DNA of 64,000 nucleotides from Panicum virgatum (taxonomy: Eukaryota; Streptophyta; Magnoliopsida; Poales; Poaceae). The translations under genes were made by a program, and so were the position numbers. The notes under the pieces are model-generated. The model saw only the letters and a program-made list of their open reading frames with translations, had not been told where the DNA came from and did no database searches. The stretch covers positions 49,058,930 to 49,122,929 of the forward strand of contig NC_053148.1 of the NCBI RefSeq assembly GCF_016808335.1, written 5' to 3'. Positions 22,201 through 33,314 of this stretch are shown piece by piece (within the stretch, counting starts at the first letter, position 1; the number at the start of each line of letters is the position of its first letter).

Positions 22201-24460
22201 GCTATCCCAGAAATACTCATGCACTTCAATAGTGTCATGTTGGATAGTGACTTGAAAATAGTCGATGGACAAAAGAAGGTTTTATATGAACCAAAAGTCA
22301 AGATTGCAAGTATGACTTGCAAAGGTATAGTAATATGAAGAACTCTAATGAGTTCTTTGAAAGTGTAACAGTAAGAAGAACTCCGATGAGCTCTTGAAAT
22401 GGAACGAGGAAATGGTACTCCCGTTGTTTTGCATGACTTGATCATGTGAATAAACCAAGTAATAAAAGACTCCTCGTTCACAAGTGTTAAAAATAGTTTC
22501 GAAATTATGGCAGCAAAGTTTGTGCCATATTTCGAGGGGGAGAAAGATTAGAAAGACAAGAAAGATTAAAATTTAAAGAGAATTTTCCCCGCAAAGTTAA
22601 ATGTGATGCATTTTAAAAGCAAGGATGATCTATTAAAGTGAATATGACCAAAAAAAAAGTACAACGGTCATAATGTTGATACCGCAACCATGAAAATAAA
22701 CAAGATTCTTGGAGTTTTTCAGCTCTAAATAGAAAGAAAAAAAGTTGAGGCTCAAAACACCCGAAAGAAAAGGTGGTGCTTATAGCACCCTTTGAGGCTT
22801 GTAAAGAACAAACCCAAACAAAAGTTTGAAGATATTCCATCTTTGCAATAGATGGGATAATCTGGAGAGTAAAGTATGCCGAGAACTAAGGCTTGAAGAG
22901 AAGTGGGACTGTATGTTCACTTCTATGATTCAAGCACTGAAATTGTCTCAACATATGTTTTGACATTGTATGAATGTCATAAATTGAGTTGTCTCATTCA
23001 TCGACGTGGCGAGAAGCCATGGAAGATATAATGAGACCTAAAAGTTCCAAATTTATTTTGGAACATAGAATAAGTTCTTAATGGAGCCAAGATAGTAGGC
23101 TATAATGGGTCTACAAGATTGAAACGTGACTCCGGAGGGAATATGAAAAGTTGCTAAGCACGACTTATGACAAAAAGTTTTGTGCAAAGAAAAGAATAAA
23201 TTATAATGAGATATTTTATTCAGTCTCATAAAAGGATTCTTTTAGAATCAAAATGCAATTGATGGCATACTGCTTTTAGAATTGCATCAGATGGATGTTG
23301 GAGCAATATCTCCCGACGGAGATTTGCACAAGAAAGTATATACATGACATAACCAAAATGGTTTTGTTGTGAAAAGAAAAGAATATTGTGATACCACTTG
23401 ATGATATCAGATCATAGAATAGTAGTATCTAAAGTTTTATGAGAACAAAGAAAAGTTGGGTTTTAAGTAAAGGTCAATGCAAAATGACAATTTGCAAATA
23501 TGCAAAGTTCAAAAGATGGGAAATCCTTTTCCTGAAAAGGTTCAAAGAAGGTTATTTTGACCTCTAGTTTTGATAAGAATAATCTCTGTGAAGAGTCATT
23601 CGCTCTAGGAAAGGAAATTCACCGGAAAAAAAGGTATCAGGACTATCGCAGAGAGCATACTTAGAAAAGAGTTCTAAAAGATATATAGTATGTATGCGAG
23701 TAAGCCTACGCCTGTCCTATTGTCAAGGGTAATAGGTTTGGAATTTTCAGGATTCCAGGAACAGTTATATGATCGATCAAAAGAAAAGATTCTATGTGCT
23801 TCAGCTGTTGGAAGCAAAATTAGTGCTCAAAAGAATTTACCCTGACATAGTGCAAGTATCCGGGACATTTTGGCAGAAGTCCAGTCCAGCAATAGATCAC
23901 TGGAATGGAGTTATAGAATGTTTTGCAATTTTGCAAAATATTATCAGCCTCATGCTAAGTAAGAAAGAAATATTTACTCTCAAAAAGTTATGAGTAAAAA
24001 GAATCAAGTTTTGGCGAGTTTAGTGAAGCCCACAGTAGTAGCTAACACTCGAGTTTGGAGTTTTATTGTGGAAAAACTCCAAAGCAAAATAGTTGTGATA
24101 TTGTGGGTCGTGTACCCAAAGTTTAGCATCATATGAGGCTACAGGACAGGCAAAATGGTTAAGGAAATCATTACCCGGAATTGATAATGGTAGACAACAG
24201 CACTATACCATTCGAATGTTTTCACTCCTATTGCAACATGTCAAGTGTGCTGCCAAATACATTGACAATGGGTTATATGTTGCAAAGGAGAAAATCCAGA
24301 ATCATATGAAATCATGGAGCACCAAAGTATCAAGCAAGTGCTTGCGGATCCGCTTACCAAAGGCCTACCGCCCAAGTCGACATGGGTTTTTCGGAAGGCC
24401 TACGATTTCTGGATTACTAAAGGGCCCAAAGAAAGGTTAAAGTCTTGTTTCAATACAGAA
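22201..24460 (+). pseudogene. Decayed Copia pol remnant
   Basis: Scraps of Copia polymerase remain in several frames. At about 23,270-23,360 a reverse-transcriptase segment can be read (LHQMDV, then DGDLHKKVYMTQ-like residues). At about 24,240-24,440 the RNase H end is visible (KYIDNGLYVAKEKIQ, then LADPLTKGLPPKS in a shifted frame). Protease and integrase could not be seen. Many frameshifts and stops separate the pieces. Confidence 0.7.
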
Positions 24461-24634
24461 AGGTACATTGTGGCTGTTAAGTCTGACGGTAACTAATAAC
24501 CGTCATGATGAGGCACGCCCTACGTACTGATCTGCAATGAGATGAGGCCAATAGCAAAGCAACTAAAGAGAAAGTAAAGAGTTAAATTCAAATTGAGAAA
24601 TTTTAAAGTACAAATGTGAGATCAAGGGGGAGAA

Positions 24635-25100
24635 TGTTAGTATTGATCTCCACCGGGCCAGTCCAACGACTGGGCCAACCTTGACTCGCGTCCTGATCGG
24701 GGACGCCCACCCCAAGATGAGGCTGGTGGGCCCCCGTCGCGCAGCCCTATAAAGTGGAGGTGGGGATTAGAGGCTCTGGCAACGAGGTTTGCCGCCGCTA
24801 CAGTTTCCCACCATCCAAACCCTAACCCGATCTAGAGAGGGGGGCCGTCAGCGACGGGAAGCACCACTGTGCCGCGCCGTCACCGCTACCGGAGCCGCCA
24901 TCCACAACTTCGGCGACCCGCTGCGTCAACGGCCCTCACCGACCTCGCCATCGCCGCCGCCACCGCGACGCCTCTGTGCCCTGCGTCGCTGCCCTAGAGC
25001 AGTCATTCCCCAACGAACCAGTGATGGCAAGGTCGAATTCCTCAAGAATCAGTGAGTACTCCCACTTGATCTACTGCTAGTTGATCCAAAACTTCTAACA
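24635..25100 (+). repeat. 3' LTR of the Copia element
   Basis: Same length as the 5' LTR and five differences from it. It is preceded by the polypurine tract AAGGGGGAGAA (about 24,624-24,634) and followed by the CCATT target duplication. Confidence 0.95.
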
Positions 25101-25105
25101 CCATT

Positions 25106-27260
25106 GACTAAGCGGGCACACGCAACCGCAAAGCAAAGCGCCCGTCCCGATCCCAATCTCCGTCGTGTGTTCTGCTGTTAACTGCGTGAGCAGGACGTGT
25201 TCGAATTCTCTCCGCCGGTGAAAGATTATTATCTCTCCTGATCTCCATTATTCCTGGAAAAAAACAGAAAAAAAACTGGGGCAATCAGTATCGTCGTCGC
25301 GCTGGTCCACGTCTACCGGAGGCTGATGGATCGAAGCTGACCACACGATGGAAAAAAAATAGGATAAATAATTGCAACAGGCGGTGCTCCCAAAATCAGA
25401 AATCGAATGGGCGAGACGGTGTCGGGGGGGTACGGCGGCCGGTTGGAGTCGGGGCCGGCACGCGGCGGCGACGAAATACTCTTTTAATCAATCAGCTGGA
25501 TGAGCATCGCCGCCGACGAACGATGCCTTTTCGCACGCAGCTGCATGTGCGTGCACGACAAGCCCGGCATGGGGATCTTGCATTCTTGCTATTGCGGCTA
25601 CAGCAACCCAGAAAAACATGGCCGATCCCGTCCCGTCCCGTCCCGTCTCGTCCAGCCGGAGCTGCTCTGGGTTTGCGCCGGCACAACTCGCCCGTGCGAC
25701 GTTTTTACTGTACGTAAATAAATAAGCAAAAAGGGCGCGTGCAGGCTGCTGCAAGTCGTACCAACAAGCCGTAATCCGTGAAGAGTTTTTTTTTTTTGAA
25801 TTTGAATCCGTGAAGAGATTTGCCCATACAAGATTTGGGCGTTGGATTCGGATAGAGCAAGCAAAGCAGGCAGGTCATCAGCAGGTTGGAGCAGGCCGGT
25901 GCCTCCTCACCTCATCAACGGCTCCACCTGCTCTGCCAATTGCATGCCAACGTCCGAAAAGGCGACGAGCGACGCTTTGACTCCAGCCTCGGCGTCGGAC
26001 TGCCCGTCGGGGGTCCTTGCATGGTTGGAAAACTCCACCGCAGACCACGGCGGCGGCGGCAGCTCACGACGCGACACGGCGGCCGGAAAAGTCGACGACC
26101 AAGTGCGCGTGCGAGTCCATCACTGTCTCTTATCCTCCACGACCACGATGACACGACGTCATTCAGTTAACAAATGGTAGGCCCGAGTTGCATGGGCGTG
26201 GCCTGCCCGAATTTGGTGTGTGTGACCGAACATGGGCAGAAAACGGAGTAGCCTTTTCGGTGCAAGAGGTTGCATAGTGGTGGACGCCCCCAAAGCTGAC
26301 TGAGATAGGAGGAGGGCTTTACCTTTATGCAAGTAATTATTATCTGACCTGAGGGTTTACCTTTTGTAATCAATCATGCATCCATGCGATATGATTGTGC
26401 TAACAGGTTGTAGGTGGACAATGAGCACATCTATATGTATATGGTGGTACTCGATCCAGCGCAGTTATATTGTTCTGACAATTTGAGCCCACAACCTTAG
26501 TGCCCTAGAAAGGATATTTCAAAATGAGTTCGTTATCGACAATTTTTTTGAACGGCATTATCGACAACTTCAGTCAAAATTGACGCGGACGAAGCAAGAC
26601 TTTAACACGATTGGATCATTCTCTTTTCTTTTTTGAAGTTAGGACGACTAGATCATCGTCGCGCATCCACAAATGGTGTCATCAACATAGGTGAAGATCG
26701 ATGAACTAATAGTTTTTGCCAATGGCTAGGATTTGTAATAGGAGCAACTTATGACCCTTATTTAGTCTAGCTCACCAGGGCTGTGAACTACGGTTCACAG
26801 TTTTCTCTTTGTAAACATTCTCTTCTTCCCTCCTAACGAAAAACGTGCTCAGTAAAAAAAACTTAACCCTTGTAACAAAAGCTATTAGCCCTGTAAATTA
26901 CTACCTTGGCCTGAAATATTAGGATCAAAGGCAAGTTTGCATAGTGGTTGTCGAAAGCTAATTGCAATAGGGGGGCTTTACTGTACCTTTACGCAATTAT
27001 CTCACCTCAGGGTTTACCTTTTTGTAATCAATGATGCGATTGTGCTAATGCGGAGTAGGTCCACAATGAGCACATATATATGGTTCTTGAGCAGCTATAT
27101 ATTTTTTCAACATTTTAAGCCCACAGTTTGTAGGGCCCTGGAATATATATATATGAAAAGAAAACACATATAAGAGGTCAATTGTCAATAAACTCTGGGC
27201 ACAATTACAGTGGAGGGAGCAAGACGTGAAGACGACTCCACTGGTAGCAGGTCTCAATCC
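25106..27260. other. Spacer without a supported gene
   Basis: GC-rich up to about 26,170 with overlapping open frames of no recognisable domain. A short CCCGT tandem run lies at about 25,628-25,655. The remainder is AT-rich and contains the diverged duplication described in the next entry. Confidence 0.4.
26265..27145. repeat. Diverged direct duplication of about 230 bp
   Basis: About 26,265-26,510 and 26,935-27,145 run in parallel. Shared phrases include TTGCATAGTGGT, GAGGGCTTTACC/GGGGGCTTTACT, CAGGGTTTACCTTTTTGTAATCAAT, CAATGAGCACAT and AGCCCACA, separated by small indels. This is an old tandem duplication or two copies of an unrecognised repeat. Confidence 0.7.
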
Positions 27261-27267
27261 AAACAAG

Positions 27268-27611
27268 GGCCTTGTTTGGCTACGCTAGAAAACTAGCGCG
27301 CACACATCTCGAAAAAAGAATCTCTCATGTATGAAGCACTAAATGAAGTCTATTTGCAAAACCTTTTTAGGGATGGGTGTAACTTTTCGCGACGAATCTA
27401 ATGACGGTAATTAATCGATGATTTGCTACAGTGATGATACAGTAACCATCCTCTAATCACACGGTCAAAGGTCTCATTAGATTATTCAGGGTCACTAGCG
27501 CGGGGGTTCTGAAGTTGGTTTTGTAAACTGACTTTGTTTAACACCATAATTAGTGGTCAAAGATGTTTACTATTCACTAGCGCTAAAATTCTAGCGCAAC
27601 CAAACAAGGCC
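27268..27611. mobile_element. MITE with GGCCTTGTTTGG ends
   Basis: A 344-bp element with perfect 12-bp ends GGCCTTGTTTGG / CCAAACAAGGCC and a 3-bp duplication AAG (27265-27267, 27612-27614). A second inverted motif, CTAGCGC near the left end and CTAGCGC...GCGCTA near the right, adds to the fold. The older copy is at 17.7-18.0 kb. Confidence 0.8.
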
Positions 27612-27614
27612 AAG

Positions 27615-29006
27615 CTCTAGAAGCATGGTGCTGTACGCCTGCACTGTGTAACTTTTGGGTTGGGGCCTGTGCAATGCCCAGGCAAAAAGGCAAACGTTTC
27701 AGAAAGTGTTACAGTCCATTACAGGAGTTGCGGCGGAGAAGCAGAGGAACAGTTGATTCACCGCACCCAGGGCGGCAGCTGCCCTGCCGGCGCTGGCCTG
27801 TCCACCACCACTTGCCCCTTGTTTTTGTTTTTAGTTGTCTTCAAAATTCTAAAATTTTACAAAATTTTTCATCATATTAAATCTTTAAATATATGCATGA
27901 AGTATTAAATATAGCTAAATAAAATAACTAATTATATAGTTTGTCTATAATTTGTGAGATAAATCTTTTGAATCTAGTTAATCTATAATCGGATAATAAT
28001 TACCAAATACAAATGAAAGTGTTACAACATTACACCCAAAACCTTATACTCCGTCGGGCAAATCTAATTTACGGGCGACGGTGAGCAGCGTTCCGTACGG
28101 TCGTGGTCGATCTCTAACACTACTAGTAAATGATGGCTCCGCAGAGCTAGCAGATAACGTACACAGCATGAATTGATGGCAAAGCCGGCCGGCTCCAAAG
28201 CCAACGCACTGGCCAACACATCCAGCAAGTCACGCGTACACACAAAAGCCAATAGGAGTATAATTGAAGTAGAAACTATACACACAAGAATAGAGAGAAT
28301 ATATATAAAAGGTAAGAAACAAAAATCAAGAAAACAATTGGGAAAAAATTTGAAATATCCTTTCGGTGAAACTTCAAGAAAATTAAATCTGGAACAAAAG
28401 TTTTAGGAGAAAAAATTGGGAAAACAAAACTTAAGAACAAAATTTGGCAGAAAAAATTTCGAGAATGAAAATTCAAAAGCAAAAAAATTTGAAAGCAAAA
28501 ACTCAAGATCAAACTTAGGAGATAAAGATTTTAAAAATTACTTTTGGAGAAAAAAATTAGAATTAAAAATTTTGGAAGCAAAACTTAATACCTAGTGAGG
28601 GAGATACATTTCGGAAACAAACTTAGTCACCGGTTGGGACTAGGCAAGGAAGATAAAAAATAAAAAATAAAAAGAGAAAAAAATTGGAGATAAATATTTT
28701 GAGATTGAAAATTTTGAAAAGAAAAGTCGTCGTGCATAATTTTTTTACAAGAAAAATTTAAGAGCCAAAAAAATTTATGCAAAATATTCTGAGAAAAAAA
28801 GTTGAAGATAAATATTTTGACACAAAATTTCAAGAAAAATAATAAAAAAACAAAAAGGATTGAAGAAAAAATTTGCAACATATAAAAGTTAGAAAAGAGA
28901 AGGTGAGAAAGTGGAGCACATACACCACTTATCGAGCAACGTGCATGCACAAGTGCGTCGACCGCGGGGAGCGCTCCCCACGGTCGACCGCAAAACCAGT
29001 ATCGGG
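27615..29006. other. AT-rich low-complexity spacer
   Basis: No gene seen. About 28,310-28,890 is strongly A/purine-rich on the + strand, built of loosely repeated AAAATTTTGGAAGCAAAA-like units. Minus-strand open frames here are Phe/Leu-rich by-products of that composition. Confidence 0.5.
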
Positions 29007-29008
29007 TA

Positions 29009-29256
29009 CTCCCTCCATATTTGAAAAGAATGTCGTTTTGTATAGAGACACGGTCTCCAAAGCTTAACTTTGATTTTTATTTTTATAAAAATATTTATCA
29101 CAAAGTGATATATTTATACTTTTATGAAAATATTTTTCAAGACAAAAAATCTATTTATATAATTTTTGTATTTTGAAACCCAATAATTTAAAAATTATTC
29201 ATTATTTATGTTCCCAATATTTGAGCCAAACCTTGTTCAAAACAGCATGGAGGGAG
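29009..29256. mobile_element. Stowaway MITE
   Basis: Ends CTCCCTCCAT and ATGGAGGGAG with TA duplication on both sides (29007-29008, 29257-29258), the Tc1/mariner-Stowaway signature. It lies about 330 bp upstream of the F-box gene start and may be part of its promoter region. Confidence 0.9.
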
Positions 29257-29585
29257 TACATCTTGTTAGGGCTTGCTTGATGGCGCTTGGCTAGCTCGCC
29301 TTCCCCACGCCATGCACATGCCGCCTCCTTCTCCTCCAGCTACAAGAGCCCCTGCTCCCTCCTCCAGTCCTCATCCCGCTCCGCCTTCCTCCTCCCGACC
29401 CTGCCATGCGCCGGCACCTTTCCAGATTAATTGCGCCGCGCCGCGTCGCCGTCGGCCACAGCATCCCTACACATGCCATATAATACTATAGACTATAGAC
29501 GGCCATCGCCGTGCGAGCGGAAGCAAGGGGGCACCTGCCTCTGCCTGCTAGTCTGCTACTAGTAGCGCTCCCCCGCCCGCCCCGC

Positions 29586-30878
29586 ATGGCTGCACCCGCC
29601 GCGGCCAAGCGCCCCTGCTGGCCCCCCGCCGCCGCCGCGGCAGCCGAGCCCAACAAGCGCCGCCGGACGGCCGCCGCCGCGCCAATGGACGACGCCGCCG
29701 CCGCGCCAATGGACGACGCCGCCGCGGAGGCCGAGCGCTCCCGGACACACGCGCAGGCGCAGCGGCGGCAGCAGCGGGAGCCCCACCAGCAGCAGCCCCT
29801 GCTCCCGGGCCTGCCGGACCACCTGGCGCAGCTCTGCCTCGCGCCGCTCCCGCCGCGGCTCCTGCGCGCCGTCTGCCGCCCCTGGCGCCGCCTGCTCTAC
29901 TCGCCCTCCTTCCCGCCGTTCCTCTCGCTCTACGCGGTCCTCGACGACGGCGCCGACGGCGGCGTCTCGTTCGCGGCCTACGACGCCGTCGCGGGCCGCT
30001 GGGACGAGCTGCCCGCACCGCCGATGCCGTCGCCGCCGCCCAGGCTCTGGCACCCGTCCTTCCTCTCCCGCCGGCTGCCGCTCCAGTCCGTGGCCGCCGC
30101 GGGCCGCCTCGTCCTCGTCGCGGGCTCCACGCAGTCGCTCAGCCCGGCGCTGCCCCGCCCCATCGTTTTCGACCCCTCCGCGCCCACGCCGCGGTGGCAG
30201 CTCGGCCCGCGGTTCCCCTTCGCGCCCCGGAGGTGGTGCGCCGCGGGGAGCGCGCGGGGCCGCGTGTTCGTGGCCGGGGGCGTCGGCGCCGGCTACGACG
30301 CCAACGACGCCCGGTCGGGGGCGGTGTGGGACCCCGCGTCGCCGGCCGCCGCGTGGGAGCCGCTCCCGCCGATGCGGGACGGCCGGTTCAGCCGCGACGC
30401 CGCGGAGGCGGTCTGCTCCGGCGGCAAGGTCTGCATGGTCAGCCTCCGCAGCCGCGGCGCCAAGGAGGGCGCCGTATTCGACCTCGGCGCCCTCCGGTGG
30501 GAGGACATGCCGCCGGGGATGCTTGCCGGGTGGAAGGGCTCGGCCGCCGCGGCGTCCACCGGCGGCGCCGAGACCATCTTCGTGGTGGACGACGAGCGCG
30601 GCGCGCTGATCGCTTACGACTGGGGCGGCGACCGGTGGAGGACGGTGGCCGAGTCGGAGCGGCTCAAGGGCGCGGCCGAGATGGCGGCCGGCGGCGGCCG
30701 TGTCTGCGTGGCGGCCGAGGACGGCGCGAAGGTGATCGTCGTGGACGTGACGACGCCGAAGCCACCACGGAGGGCGGGAGGGCCTGCGGCGGCGCCGCGG
30801 ATGTGGGAGGTGGCGGCGCCGGCCGGGAAGCGGGTGGTGGCGCTGCACGTGCTGCCCAGGATGACGCGGGCGGAGTAG
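29586..30878 (+). CDS. F-box/kelch-repeat protein, SKIP25-like
   Basis: Intronless gene, 430 residues; ATG 29586 (GCATGGC) is the first ATG in frame. The N-terminus is Ala-rich and disordered with a basic PNKRRR nuclear-localisation-like motif and a duplicated APMDDAAA. An F-box follows at about residues 72-112 (LLPGLPDHLAQLCLAPLPPR, then CRPWRRLLYSP). The rest (about 120-420) is a kelch-like beta-propeller with blades marked by GRLVLVAGS, GRVFVAGG, WEPLPPM, and FVVDDERG...YDWGGDRW. F-box proteins link substrates to SKP1-CUL1 ubiquitin ligases through the F-box, and the kelch domain selects the target. The order of blades and the LLPGLPDHLAQLCL F-box match the SKIP25 type best. The target is unknown. 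A TATA-like CATATAATA lies about 105 bp before the ATG. The coding region is extremely GC-rich. Confidence 0.88.
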   Translation: MAAPAAAKRPCWPPAAAAAAEPNKRRRTAAAAPMDDAAAAPMDDAAAEAERSRTHAQAQRRQQREPHQQQPLLPGLPDHLAQLCLAPLPPRLLRAVCRPWRRLLYSPSFPPFLSLYAVLDDGADGGVSFAAYDAVAGRWDELPAPPMPSPPPRLWHPSFLSRRLPLQSVAAAGRLVLVAGSTQSLSPALPRPIVFDPSAPTPRWQLGPRFPFAPRRWCAAGSARGRVFVAGGVGAGYDANDARSGAVWDPASPAAAWEPLPPMRDGRFSRDAAEAVCSGGKVCMVSLRSRGAKEGAVFDLGALRWEDMPPGMLAGWKGSAAAASTGGAETIFVVDDERGALIAYDWGGDRWRTVAESERLKGAAEMAAGGGRVCVAAEDGAKVIVVDVTTPKPPRRAGGPAAAPRMWEVAAPAGKRVVALHVLPRMTRAE

Positions 30879-31855
30879 CAGCCGGCGGCCGGCGGCCGGC
30901 GGCCTCTCCCGCCACGTCCGGAACCGTCTGCTTGCATGCGTATGGGATTCGGTACACGTGCTGGTGCTGCTGTTACCACTGTACAGGGCCATTCGTCTTC
31001 CTCCTCCTGCTCATGAGTCATGATCCGATCCGACCCCATTTTTTTTGTTGAGATTTTCCTTGCCGAGTTTGATTCATAATTTCTGTGGGATGAGACACTT
31101 AGCAGTGCTCTTATAGTTTTTATTCTTTTTTAAAAACACACACACATACACACACGAATCAGTTTGAACATGTTTGAATCGGAGCTCCAGAAGGTGGAGC
31201 TTCATTTTTCTCGACCTTCCCGGCTTCTTTTGGTGGGAAACTAGTGCGAAAGCGGCACGATGCCGCCGGTCGGAGTTTTGCGTGGTCGAATTCTTTCACG
31301 GCGGCGGAGCTCGACACGCGAGCAGCAGATTTCTTCCGGGATCCTGCGCGCAGATGGATCGCGTCCCGTCCACAGATTCGACCCGCGTCCCATCCACGCT
31401 GCACGTAGCCGCGGGCCACACGAAGCGGAGGAATATCCCTACCCGTCGCCGCCGCGCTCTTGCCTTGCCCGGCAGGTCAGCCATGGCAGCCTCTCGATCG
31501 TCCGGCTCCGTCAGACCGTCACTCTCGTCCATAACCCGCTGGCACCTGGTGGCTACTGGTGGCCAAGAGTTGAAACGATGCCGGGCGGCAGCAGTGGTTG
31601 CGGTGGGGGCCTCCCGTTACTCTCCTCTTCCTCCCCACGGGACCCGGCACGGCGGCACCGGCCGTCGTCCAGCCGGCGCGCGCGGATTCGCCGGCTGCCG
31701 CGCGCCGCACGCGACCCATCCGTCCCGCCGACCGCGACCGACTCGGAGCCGCGGGGCGTAAACGGAACGGCAGGTGCCGCCGGGGCAACCTCTCATTTGG
31801 CATCCCCGGCCAGGCCTCAGCTCGCCTCATCATCTCCCCCGCCAATCGGGATTCC
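30879..31855. other. F-box gene 3' UTR and spacer
   Basis: The 3' UTR probably ends near 31,150 at a CA-rich microsatellite (about 31,136-31,156). GC-rich sequence at 31,180-31,850 gives many open frames without a recognisable domain. Confidence 0.45.
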
Positions 31856-32087
31856 CTGACTTGCTGAAGGCAAGTTAGGGAATCACTGTAGCGGTGACTT
31901 TCGATCCGTTCCCGGCCGTTTGATTGCAGATGGATGGATGAGATTTATTGCTACAGTGTCATGCTACAGTACTACTATGAACAGTGAAAATCGGCACAGT
32001 AAATATGCCACAGTAAATAACGGTAGGCTACTGTTCATCCAGACACAATTTACTGTAGCTTTTGCTGACTTTGCTTCAGCAAGTCAG
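31856..32087. mobile_element. MITE-like inverted-repeat element
   Basis: Perfect 14-bp inverted ends CTGACTTGCTGAAG / CTTCAGCAAGTCAG enclose a body full of ACTGTAGC, CAGTAAAT and TACAGT words in both orientations. No target duplication was found, so the borders may lie slightly outside. Confidence 0.6.
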
Positions 32088-32256
32088 ACAAGCCGGATCG
32101 CTCCCCCGCACCACACGACACACGTCCCGTCACCGGCCACCGCCATAAATGGCGCAGCGCGAGCGGCGCCGGGCTCGAAAAGTAGGCGCCCGTCGATTGC
32201 AGCCATGGCAGCGAGAGAGGGGCGTGGAGCTGTCAATGCGGCATGTTTCCTACCCC

Positions 32257-32606
32257 GTAAACGCAAAAACGCAAAAATACAAAATTTTGCGAAGAAATTT
32301 TACTAATTTGAAGTACTAAATGAAGTTTATTTGCAAAATTTTTTGTATGGATGGGCTGTAAATCACGAGACGAATCTAATGAACATACTTAATTCATGAT
32401 TTGCAACAGTAATGCCACAGTAACCATCCGTTAATTATTGATTAATTATGGATTAATTAGCATCATTATATTGATTAATTATGGATTAATTAGCATCATT
32501 AGATTTGTTTCGCGATTTAAAACCCATCTGTAAAAAAAATTTATAAATAGATTTCATTTATTACTTCAAATTGGTAAAATTCCGTCGAATTTTTTTTTGC
32601 GTTTAC
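32257..32606. mobile_element. MITE with GTAAACGC ends
   Basis: Ends GTAAACGCAAAA and TTTTTTGCGTTTAC continue into long imperfect inverted repeats (ACTAATTTGAAGTACTAAATGAA versus its complement near 32,550). Inside, a 33-bp unit ending ATTGATTAATTATGGATTAATTAG is tandemly duplicated (about 32,437-32,502). Confidence 0.75.
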
Positions 32607-32982
32607 ACGCCAGGAACACGGTTAAATATTGTTTGGCTCATTCAATCGGGAAAGGCGGGAGGGAGGGCAGGGCCCCCCCGCCGGCCGGCGACGGCGATGT
32701 TGAGGGGGCCGGGCCATCCGGCAGCATCCGCATCCTTCAGCTGGGGCTGGGCGAAAAGGCGGGTGTAATGGCGATGGGCACAGGGCAGCGTCCGGGTCCG
32801 GCCGATCGGGTTCGCCGTTGGGTCACGCCTGATGTCACCTGCGATCGAAACGAGCAGTGGCTCGTTTTGTTCTGTTGCTCTTGTTCTCTCCTCGCTTGCA
32901 TCGTTGGGATGGAATCGGTTGCATTCAGTGAGAGCAACTGTTATGCAAGTCGGGTTCAAAAAAAAACTGTTATGCAAGTCAA

Positions 32983-33314
32983 GGCCTGGTTTGGTTTAGC
33001 ACAAATAGTACAAAAAATTTGACTAATAATTAGAGGTACTAAATAAAAGTTATTTGCAAAACTAACTTCACAGTCCTATGCTATTTCGCGAGACCAACCT
33101 AATAAGACCTTTGACCGCACGATTAGAAAATGGTTACTGTAGTATCATTGTAGGCAATCATCGATTAATTACTATCATTAGATTCGTCGTGAAAAAATAC
33201 ACACAGCCGTGAAAAAATTTTACAAATAAACTTCGTTTAGTACTCTATACATGCAAGATTTTTTTCTCAGAAATTATGTGCTATGCTATGATAGGGAAAA
33301 CCAAAAGAGGGACC
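32983..33314. mobile_element. MITE with GGCCTGGTTTGG ends
   Basis: The left end GGCCTGGTTTGGTTTAGCACA pairs imperfectly with the right end (TGTGCTATGCTATGATAG...CCAAAAGAGGGACC). The core has the TTTGCAAAACTAA, CAATCATCGATTAATTA and ATTAGATTCGTC words of the grass Tourist-like group. Confidence 0.6.

Larger units (their letters stand above)
19653..25100 (+). mobile_element. Ty1/Copia LTR retrotransposon, non-autonomous
   Basis: A complete 5,448-bp structure: two 466-bp LTRs, a primer site, a polypurine tract and a perfect 5-bp target duplication CCATT (19648-19652, 25101-25105). The LTRs differ at five positions of 466 (1.07 percent; three transitions, two transversions). With the commonly used grass rate of 1.3e-8 per site per year that is about 0.4 million years. 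The interior has no intact gag or pol, only frameshifted scraps of reverse transcriptase and RNase H. The recent insertion therefore probably used proteins supplied in trans. Confidence 0.93.

Noticed and set aside
28276..28950. Phe/Leu-rich minus-strand frames as membrane proteins
   Set aside because: They arise from a purine-rich low-complexity strand and have no start context or conserved pattern.
29559..30992. 477-codon minus-strand frame
   Set aside because: Antisense shadow of the F-box/kelch coding region; the plus strand has the recognisable F-box and kelch blades.
31174..31867. Overlapping frames after the F-box gene as a second gene
   Set aside because: Several frames on both strands are open because of GC content; no domain, splice pattern or promoter was seen.
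32437..32502. Short tandem repeats as a CRISPR-like array
   Set aside because: Only two adjacent copies inside a MITE, no spacers, and the genome is a plant.
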